Below are positions 5,363 to 9,929 of a stretch of DNA of 9,929 bases, one piece after another. The notes beneath the pieces were generated by a model that was not told the origin of the DNA, made no database searches, and was given only the letters and a program-made list of their open reading frames with translations. A program made the translations under genes and the position numbers. The DNA comes from SAR116 cluster bacterium (GTDB taxonomy: Bacteria; Pseudomonadota; Alphaproteobacteria; Puniceispirillales; UBA1172). How positions within the stretch are numbered: the first letter of the stretch is position 1; each line of letters opens with the position of its first letter. The DNA lies in the NCBI GenBank assembly GCA_002691725.1, contig NZIT01000116.1, positions 5,684 through 15,612 on the forward strand, given 5' to 3'.

Positions 5363-6280
5363 ATGACGCCGCCACTAAATTCAGCACCACTAGATACGGC
5401 ACCACTAGATTCGGCAACATGGTCACTGACTGACGCCCCTGTCATGGCAGCTATCCCCTTTCCTTTCGCGGATGAGGTGTTGTTTCAAATAGGGCCTGTT
5501 GCTCTTAGGTGGTATGCGCTGTCTTATATTATGGGGATACTCATCGGCTGGCTCATATTGCAGCGGGTCACGCGCGATGCCAATGATCCGGTTGGTAATG
5601 CGCCGCTCGAGACGTTACTTAATGCCAGTATTATAGGGATTATTCTTGGCGGCAGGCTGGCATATGTCGTTTTTTATAATCCTTCATATTATCTCAGCCA
5701 ACCTTTGGAAGCCTTGGCGGTATGGAAAGGCGGCATGTCTTTTCATGGTGGTCTGATCGGCATTATATGTGCCATTTATCTGGTCTGCCGCCGCCACAAT
5801 AAACGCTTTTTTCAATTGAGTGATCTTGTGGCTATTGTTGCCCCAATTGGATTATTCCTTGGCCGGATTGCCAATTTCATCAATTGTGAGCTTTATGGTC
5901 GCATCACCGATATGCCTTGGGGGGTGATATTTAATCAGGGCACTTGTCTTAAAAGTAATGGCATCAGCCTGGCTGGTGATTTGCCGCGTCACCCAAGCCA
6001 GATTTATGAAGCGCTGTTAGAAGGGTTGGTATTATTTATCATCATGCTGGTGCTGTTGCGGCTAGGTCTCCGCCAGCGAATCGGATGCTTGTCTGGTGTC
6101 TTTTTAACCGGCTATGGGTTATCCCGCGCCTTTGTTGAGTTCTTCCGTCAACCAGATAGTCAGATCGGCTTTCTCATCAGTAGCACAACAATGGGGCAAT
6201 GGCTAAGTCTGCCAATGATAATCGCAGGGCTGGTTTTGCTATTTCGGTCATCATCATCTGATCATCAAAATAAGGGATGA
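5363..6280 (+). CDS. lgt: Prolipoprotein diacylglyceryl transferase
   Basis: This 305-residue inner-membrane enzyme moves diacylglyceryl from phosphatidylglycerol to the lipobox cysteine of prolipoproteins, the first step of lipoprotein maturation. It has about seven hydrophobic segments. The Lgt signature GRIANFINCELYGR is at 167-180, SFHGGLIG at 126-133, RHPSQIYEALLEG at 209-221 and FFRQPD near 260-265. H128, R168 and R262 correspond to the E. coli H103, R143 and R239 positions by motif. The family usually begins near residue 29 here (AAIPFPFADEVLFQIGP...). The first 27 residues are an unusual extension containing PLNSA-PLDTA-PLDSA from a 15-bp triple repeat. I keep ATG 5363 because AAGGAAG lies about 9 nt upstream, while ATG 5444 (Met28) has no Shine-Dalgarno. 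The stop overlaps the next start by 4 bp (ATGA). It heads a three-gene operon. Confidence 0.95.
   Translation: MTPPLNSAPLDTAPLDSATWSLTDAPVMAAIPFPFADEVLFQIGPVALRWYALSYIMGILIGWLILQRVTRDANDPVGNAPLETLLNASIIGIILGGRLAYVVFYNPSYYLSQPLEALAVWKGGMSFHGGLIGIICAIYLVCRRHNKRFFQLSDLVAIVAPIGLFLGRIANFINCELYGRITDMPWGVIFNQGTCLKSNGISLAGDLPRHPSQIYEALLEGLVLFIIMLVLLRLGLRQRIGCLSGVFLTGYGLSRAFVEFFRQPDSQIGFLISSTTMGQWLSLPMIIAGLVLLFRSSSSDHQNKG
5372..5416 (+). repeat. Three tandem 15-bp units at the lgt N-terminus
   Basis: Units at 5372-5386, 5387-5401 and 5402-5416 encode PLNSA, PLDTA and PLDSA. The second and third differ by only a few bases and share GCACCACTAGAT with its flanks; the first is more diverged. The repeat is in frame and accounts for most of the N-terminal extension of Lgt. 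Confidence 0.85.
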
Positions 6281-7377
6281 TAAAGGCAGTGACTTCGCTC
6301 CGTCAGATTATTAATGACCATATTAAGGCTGACGGATTTATCAGCCTTCATGATTATATGGACTTGGCGCTTTATCATCCCCGCTTTGGATATTATCGCA
6401 AAGAGACCGTGATTGGTGAAGCTGGCGGCTTTATTACGGCTCCTGAGATTTCCCAAATGTTTGGTGAGCTAACGGGCTTATGGCTGGCGCATCAATGCCA
6501 GACACAACAACTTGATACAAAAGCGGCGCTCGTTGAGCTGGGCCCCGGACGCGGAACATTAATGGCTGATCTGATCAGGGCGTGGCGTCAAACCGCATTA
6601 GCCCTGCCGCCCATCCATTTAGTCGAAACCAGCCCTTCGCTACAGGCCGCCCAAGCCAAGACTCTAAGCCATATGACAGAAGCGCCAACGCACTGGCATC
6701 AATCAGTTGATCAGCTACCACATCAGCCGCTGCTTATTATCGCGAATGAGTTTTTTGATGCTCTGCCTGTCCGCCAATTCCGCCATATCGAAAATGAATG
6801 GCAGGAACGCGGCATCATAAACGGCAATACAGGCTGGCAGATGGCATGGCGGCCTGTCTCATCTAATCACATTCCAGATGGTGTTCTTGAACAGGCAACT
6901 CATGAGCCAGCCGCTAGCACTGATGCTGATACATCTATCATCACATATGCTCCACATCTGCCTGCTATCATGGCTAGCCTAAGCGCCCGCCTTAAGATGT
7001 ATGGCGGCGCCATGCTGGTGATTGATTATGGTAAAGCTGATGCCTATGGCGACACGGTGCAAGCTGTTCATGATCATCAGCCTGTTGATCTGTTATTTGA
7101 GCCGGGTGAGGCAGACCTGACGGCATGGGTCGATTTCTCCCATCTTGCCAAAATTGCCGAGGCCAAAGGGCTCACGGCAACACCGCTTCAACCGCAAGGC
7201 CAGTTTCTTAAATCGATTGGCATCAAAGAACGCGCCGAACAGCTGTCTCATGGTGCTAGCCCAGAATTAAAGCGGCAGCTACTGGCGGAACTCGATAGAC
7301 TTGTCAATCCAGCGCAGATGGGGCAGGCTTTCAAAGTGATGGCAATATTATCACCCCAAACGAAATGCCCCAAATGA
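6277..7377 (+). CDS. NDUFAF7/MidA-family SAM-dependent methyltransferase (DUF185)
   Basis: This 366-residue protein belongs to the MidA/NDUFAF7 family. In order it shows LHDYMDLALYHPRFGYY (24-40), FITAPEISQMFGELTGLW (52-69), the SAM-binding ELGPGRGTL (87-95), VETSPSLQAAQ (116-126), IIANEFFDALPVRQF (154-168), LVIDYGKAD near 248 and GEADLTAWVDF near 278. The mitochondrial member dimethylates an arginine of the 49-kDa complex I subunit (NDUFS2) and is needed for complex I assembly. By homology the bacterial protein may act on NuoD, which is inference. One small oddity: the family usually has GDF before ITAPE, and here it is GGF (residues 50-52), a single-base change from Asp. Its ATG overlaps the lgt stop by 4 bp, and pgeF starts 2 bases after its stop. 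The lgt-methyltransferase-pgeF order recurs in alphaproteobacteria as I recall. Confidence 0.88.
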   Translation: MIKAVTSLRQIINDHIKADGFISLHDYMDLALYHPRFGYYRKETVIGEAGGFITAPEISQMFGELTGLWLAHQCQTQQLDTKAALVELGPGRGTLMADLIRAWRQTALALPPIHLVETSPSLQAAQAKTLSHMTEAPTHWHQSVDQLPHQPLLIIANEFFDALPVRQFRHIENEWQERGIINGNTGWQMAWRPVSSNHIPDGVLEQATHEPAASTDADTSIITYAPHLPAIMASLSARLKMYGGAMLVIDYGKADAYGDTVQAVHDHQPVDLLFEPGEADLTAWVDFSHLAKIAEAKGLTATPLQPQGQFLKSIGIKERAEQLSHGASPELKRQLLAELDRLVNPAQMGQAFKVMAILSPQTKCPK

Positions 7378-7378
7378 A

Positions 7379-8167
7379 ATGCAAAACATGATGACATCCC
7401 TGCCGCCATACCTGATCCATGATGCGTTTCAACCGCAGCATATCAGCTATGGGTTTTTCACCCGTCAGGGCGGTGTCAGCCAAGGGCTTTATGATAGCTT
7501 AAATGGCGGCTTTGGCTCATCTGATGATTGGGCGAAAATTGGGCAAAACCGGCGCCTTGCCGCCTCTGCTCTTGGCTTTGCTCCTGACCAGATTTGCGGG
7601 CTTTATCAAGTCCATTCGGCACGCGCTCATCATGTGACCAGACCAGATAGTACGCCAGTTGAGGCGGATGCTTTGGTAACGAAAGAAGCTGGCCTTGCGA
7701 TATTGATTCTAACCGCTGATTGTGTGCCTGTGGTTTTCGCTGATACGAGCAATGGGGTTATAGGTGCCGCCCATGCGGGATGGCGCGGGGCAACCTCAGG
7801 CATCTTGGCGGAGACCGTGGCGGCTATGTGTAGCCTTGGGGCTGAACGTGATCAAATCACCGCCATTATAGGGCCAGCCATTCAACAACAGTCTTATCAG
7901 GTAAGCGCCGATCTTCGTGATGCCGCCCTTGCCTATGATGATGGGGCGGCGGCATGTTTCTCAGCAGATGATGAGCCGGGTAAATTTCGGTTTGATCTAA
8001 CCGGTTTTGTCGGCCGCTCGCTTGCTCAGGAAGATATCGCATATCATACTATCCAAAGAGATACATATAGCGAGCCAGATCATTTCTTTAGCCATCGCAG
8101 AGCCACCCATAAAGGTGAGCCAGATACTGGACGCCTGATGACAATAATCGGGATAAACCAGTATTGA
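7379..8167 (+). CDS. pgeF: YfiH/PgeF-family multicopper-oxidase-like (laccase-domain) protein
   Basis: This 262-residue protein spans the whole YfiH (Cu-oxidase_4) domain. The three metal ligands are visible: H79 in QVHSARAH, C115 in LTADCVPVVF and H132 in GAAHAGWRG. The C-terminus holds IGPAIQQQSYQVS, FRFDLTGFV and FFSHRRATHKGEPDTGRL. Members are described as purine nucleoside phosphorylase/adenosine deaminase enzymes (human LACC1/FAMIN relatives) and, in E. coli, as a factor correcting misincorporated amino acids in peptidoglycan precursors (PgeF). The older names laccase or polyphenol oxidase are doubtful. The start ATG 7379 lies right after the upstream TGA (7375-7377). There is no clear Shine-Dalgarno, so translation probably depends on coupling. 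Met4 or Met5 are alternative starts. It is the last gene of the lgt operon. Confidence 0.92.
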   Translation: MQNMMTSLPPYLIHDAFQPQHISYGFFTRQGGVSQGLYDSLNGGFGSSDDWAKIGQNRRLAASALGFAPDQICGLYQVHSARAHHVTRPDSTPVEADALVTKEAGLAILILTADCVPVVFADTSNGVIGAAHAGWRGATSGILAETVAAMCSLGAERDQITAIIGPAIQQQSYQVSADLRDAALAYDDGAAACFSADDEPGKFRFDLTGFVGRSLAQEDIAYHTIQRDTYSEPDHFFSHRRATHKGEPDTGRLMTIIGINQY

Positions 8168-8232
8168 CATACACTAGCGCAAAAATGGACATTGCTTTAT
8201 TATTATTTCATTGTATAGGACGCTAAGCTAAA

Positions 8233-8301
8233 ATGCCGCATCTCATTATTTTTTTCATGCTATGTTTTTTAGGATTACTGGCGTCATGCATGATCACATA
8301 G
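8233..8301 (+). CDS. Micro-ORF, 22 codons, hydrophobic with a lipobox-like end (doubtful)
   Basis: An ATG at 8233 opens 22 codons ending in TAG at 8299-8301. After MPHLI the product is almost entirely hydrophobic, and it ends GLLASCMIT, so LASC resembles a lipoprotein signal-peptidase II site with only three residues after the Cys. An AGGA lies 12 nt upstream of ATG, longer than ideal. It lies in the prs leader region and overlaps the next micro-ORF by 16 bp. The coding call is weak: T-rich DNA readily gives hydrophobic reading frames. I do not recognise a family. Confidence 0.2.
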   Translation: MPHLIIFFMLCFLGLLASCMIT

Positions 8302-8372
8302 AGAAAAAACCGACTTTCTTATGGTGTTTTAACTTGATTGCCAGCCTTACAATTGGTATCACAATTTTGTAA
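8286..8372 (+). CDS. Micro-ORF, 28 codons, putative single-pass membrane micropeptide (doubtful)
   Basis: ATG 8286 to TAA 8370-8372 encodes 28 residues. A charged start (MHDHIEKKP) is followed by a hydrophobic segment of about 18 residues (TFLWCFNLIASLTIGITIL), which is long enough to cross the membrane with the N-terminus inside or to act as a signal anchor. AGGA at 8271-8274 is 11 nt upstream. The stop overlaps the candidate -10 box of prs. Its split into a polar head and a clean membrane span is better protein-like evidence than its neighbour has. No homologue comes to mind, and a chance frame remains quite possible. Confidence 0.3.
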   Translation: MHDHIEKKPTFLWCFNLIASLTIGITIL

Positions 8373-8375
8373 TAG
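8347..8375 (+). promoter_or_regulatory. Candidate promoter for prs
   Basis: TTACAA (8347-8352), a 17-nt spacer and TAATAG (8370-8375) form a sigma70-like pair. It would start RNA near 8382, leaving only about 9 nt before the prs ATG at 8391. That agrees with the absence of a Shine-Dalgarno before prs and suggests a very short leader, but the boxes are moderate and a longer upstream transcript is equally possible. The rest of the 8168-8390 gap holds the two micro-ORFs and no clear terminator after pgeF. Confidence 0.3.
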
Positions 8376-8390
8376 ATTTGGTTTTTATCA

Positions 8391-9323
8391 ATGAAAATTC
8401 TGGCCTGCAATTCAAATAGACCACTTGCTGAAGCCATAGCAACTTATCTCAATGTCCCTATGACCAAAGCCGATATCCGGCGTTTTGCCGATATGGAAGT
8501 CTTTGCAGAAATTCAGGAAAATGTCCGTGGTGAGGATGTTTTTGTAATCCAGTCCACCTCATATCCAGCCAATGATAATTTGATGGAATTGCTAGTGACG
8601 CTAGATGCGCTGCAACGCGGTTCGGCCAGACGTATTACGGCTGTCATCCCCTATTATGGCTATGCCAGACAAGATCGCAAATCGGGGCCTCGGACGCCAA
8701 TATCCGCTAAATTGGTTGCTAACCTTATTACCTCAGCAGGGGCTGACCGTGTTCTGACCGTTGATCTCCACGCTGATCAGATTCAAGGCTTCTTCGATAT
8801 TCCAACCGACAATCTGTTTGCGGCGCCAGTTCTGATATCTGATATTAAAGATCGCTTTTCCAGTGGTGATCTGATGATTGTGTCGCCTGATGTTGGTGGG
8901 GTGGTTCGCGCCCGTGCCTTGGCACGGCGGCTAGATGCGGCGCTGGCAATTATTGATAAACGGCGCGAGAAGGCTGGCGTCTCTGAAGTGATGAATATCA
9001 TTGGTGATGTATCGGGACGGCATTGCATCATGGTTGATGACATTGTTGATTCGGGCGGCACGCTCTGTAACGCCGCCAGCGCTCTGATGGAAAGCGGTGC
9101 GCTATCTGTTGAGGCATATGTTACGCATGGCGTATTGTCTGGAGGGGCGGTATCGCGCATTGCGTCATCACCGCTGAAAGCCTTGGTGACAACAGACACT
9201 ATCCTTGCCACAGAAGCGATGCGTGTTGCTCATAATGTGCGTCAGCTTTCTATTGCGCCGCTCTTGGGTGAGGCTATTCTTCGCATTAATGAAGAACGTT
9301 CTGTTTCGTCACTTTTTAACTAA
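8391..9323 (+). CDS. prs: Ribose-phosphate pyrophosphokinase (PRPP synthetase)
   Basis: This 310-residue class I PRPP synthetase transfers pyrophosphate from ATP to ribose 5-phosphate. The product, PRPP, feeds purine, pyrimidine, histidine, tryptophan and NAD synthesis. Visible motifs are the ATP-binding [15 protein letters not shown] (91-105), [11 protein letters not shown] (125-135), [14 protein letters not shown] (165-178), the catalytic flexible loop DKRREKAG (189-196, with K190 and R192) and the PRPP-binding loop [11 protein letters not shown] (215-225). Length and motifs are complete. The ATG has no recognisable Shine-Dalgarno (the upstream sequence is T-rich), unlike rplY downstream. 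In alphaproteobacteria prs is commonly followed by rplY and pth, and rplY is indeed next, 118 bp away. Confidence 0.97.
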   Translation: MKILACNSNRPLAEAIATYLNVPMTKADIRRFADMEVFAEIQENVRGEDVFVIQSTSYPANDNLMELLVTLDALQRGSARRITAVIPYYGYARQDRKSGPRTPISAKLVANLITSAGADRVLTVDLHADQIQGFFDIPTDNLFAAPVLISDIKDRFSSGDLMIVSPDVGGVVRARALARRLDAALAIIDKRREKAGVSEVMNIIGDVSGRHCIMVDDIVDSGGTLCNAASALMESGALSVEAYVTHGVLSGGAVSRIASSPLKALVTTDTILATEAMRVAHNVRQLSIAPLLGEAILRINEERSVSSLFN

Positions 9324-9390
9324 ACCCACATAACCGCATATTCCGCTTGCTGATCAGCGATTTTCAGGCTAAACATGCGCATCTAATCCA

Positions 9391-9414
9391 GCCATACACC
9401 CCTGGAGGTATGGC
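9391..9414 (+). terminator. Stem-loop between prs and rplY, possible weak terminator or leader hairpin
   Basis: A perfect 7-bp stem GCCATAC (9391-9397) / GTATGGC (9408-9414) closes a 10-nt loop. It is followed by AGTTTTGAC, so the T tract is only four long and offset by two bases. It sits 27 bp before the rplY ATG. It could end part of the prs transcription, or fold in the rplY leader. The weak T tract argues against a strong terminator and leaves prs-rplY read-through likely. Confidence 0.35.
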
Positions 9415-9441
9415 AGTTTTGACAGATTATGGAGTTTTAAC

Positions 9442-9929
9442 ATGTCAGACAATATTAATTTGAGCGCGACTAAGCGTGACCGGGCTGGTAAGGGGTCCGC
9501 CCGGGCGGCTCGTCGATCTGGTCTCATTCCTGCCGTCATTTATGGTGGCAAAGAAGCCCCTGAAACCATCAATATTGATGCCAACACTTTTAATAAAATG
9601 ATCAGCCAACCGGGTATCATGAGTAGCTTGATCAATATAGATGTTGAGGGCAAATCCTCAAATGTGCTGACACGAGATATTCAGTTTCATCCGGTCAATG
9701 ATCGGCCACTGCATATTGATTTTCTTCGCATTACAGCATCATCAACCGTTACTGTCATGATCCCCGTTGTGTTTTTGAACGAAGATACCTCGCCCGGTTT
9801 GAAAAGCGGTGGTGTATTGAACGTTGTTCGGTATGAGATTGAAATGAACTGTGCAGCTACTCATATTCCTGAAAACTTAACGGTGGATTTGGCTGGAACT
9901 GAGATTGGCGATTCGATCCATATCAGTGC
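9442..9929 (+). CDS. rplY: 50S ribosomal protein bL25 (Ctc/TL5 type), 3' end beyond the window
   Basis: The 162 complete codons visible begin MSDNINLSATKRDRAGKGSA. The N-terminal 5S rRNA-binding domain shows KGSARAARRSGLIPAVIYGG (about 17-36), LTRDIQFHPVNDRPLHIDFL and the strands between. The sequence continues into the beta-rich C-terminal TL5/Ctc domain (VTVMIPVVFLNEDTSPGLKSGGVLNVV... and PENLTVDLAG), so this is the long form, not the short E. coli L25. It binds 5S rRNA in the central protuberance of the large subunit; Ctc forms are also stress-linked in Bacillus. ATG 9442 has GGAG 7 nt upstream (9431-9434). The open frame runs to the right edge without a stop. Confidence 0.95.
   Translation, partial: MSDNINLSATKRDRAGKGSARAARRSGLIPAVIYGGKEAPETINIDANTFNKMISQPGIMSSLINIDVEGKSSNVLTRDIQFHPVNDRPLHIDFLRITASSTVTVMIPVVFLNEDTSPGLKSGGVLNVVRYEIEMNCAATHIPENLTVDLAGTEIGDSIHIS

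Noticed and set aside
8783..9211. 142-codon minus-strand open frame
   Set aside because: It is antisense to the catalytic half of prs. Long reverse frames are common opposite conserved genes, and the product is a low-complexity Ser/Ala/Thr/Arg-rich sequence.
9344..9359. CGCT-N8-AGCG stem followed by ATTTTC as a prs terminator
   Set aside because: A 4-bp stem is too weak. The GCTGATCAGC inside it is a short palindrome expected by chance.
1..9929. CRISPR array, insertion sequence, prophage, toxin-antitoxin or defence system
   Set aside because: There are no spaced repeats, transposase or integrase motifs or terminal inverted repeats. Every long frame is a known housekeeping or regulatory family in a conserved-looking context.

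Overview
This window looks like ordinary core chromosome of an alphaproteobacterium. The base composition appears close to half G+C. Several arrangements are typical of that class: a probable ilvE start facing a MarR (PetP-like) and OmpR-type (PetR-like) regulator pair, a COQ9/TetR-fold protein, lgt followed by a MidA/NDUFAF7-type methyltransferase and pgeF, and prs followed by rplY. The moderate G+C, short intergenic spaces and gene set would fit a marine lineage such as the SAR116 (Puniceispirillales) group. That placement is a guess from memory of gene content, not a measurement.

Layout. At 1-32 (minus) are the first codons of a probable branched-chain aminotransferase, which continues off the left edge. 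From 128 to 2794 (plus) lies a signalling block: a MarR-type regulator, a PetR/OmpR-type response regulator and an EnvZ-like membrane histidine kinase. The last two are translationally coupled. From 5197 down to 2791 (minus) is a four-gene run: YbjN-like protein, proC, COQ9/TetR-fold protein and csaA. It ends tail-to-tail with the kinase gene, with a 4-bp overlap and no space for a terminator. The 165-bp gap 5198-5362 is a divergent promoter region. From 5363 to 8167 (plus) lgt, the NDUFAF7-like methyltransferase and pgeF are packed with a 4-bp overlap and then a 1-bp gap. The 223-bp gap 8168-8390 holds two overlapping hydrophobic micro-ORFs and a possible promoter. Then come prs (8391-9323) and rplY (9442 to the right edge, incomplete).

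Functions. The left block senses an envelope or periplasmic signal and regulates transcription. The minus-strand run combines proline synthesis, a tRNA-binding/chaperone-like protein and a protein related to ubiquinone biosynthesis. The central plus-strand operon covers envelope and respiratory maintenance: lipoprotein diacylglyceryl transfer, probable complex I assembly methylation, and a peptidoglycan-editing/purine-salvage enzyme. The right block supplies PRPP and a 5S rRNA-binding ribosomal protein.

I saw no tRNA or rRNA gene, CRISPR array, insertion sequence, prophage gene or defence system, and no clear new multigene system. No gene-free stretch exceeds 300 bp. The points most worth a second look are small: the petR start is apparently one base out of frame with its best ribosome-binding site and ATG; a perfect 16-bp tandem duplication at the end of proC regenerates the same C-terminus with a different stop codon; a 12-bp perfect palindrome precedes the COQ9-like gene; lgt carries an N-terminal extension made of 15-bp repeats; and two membrane-type micro-ORFs lie before prs.
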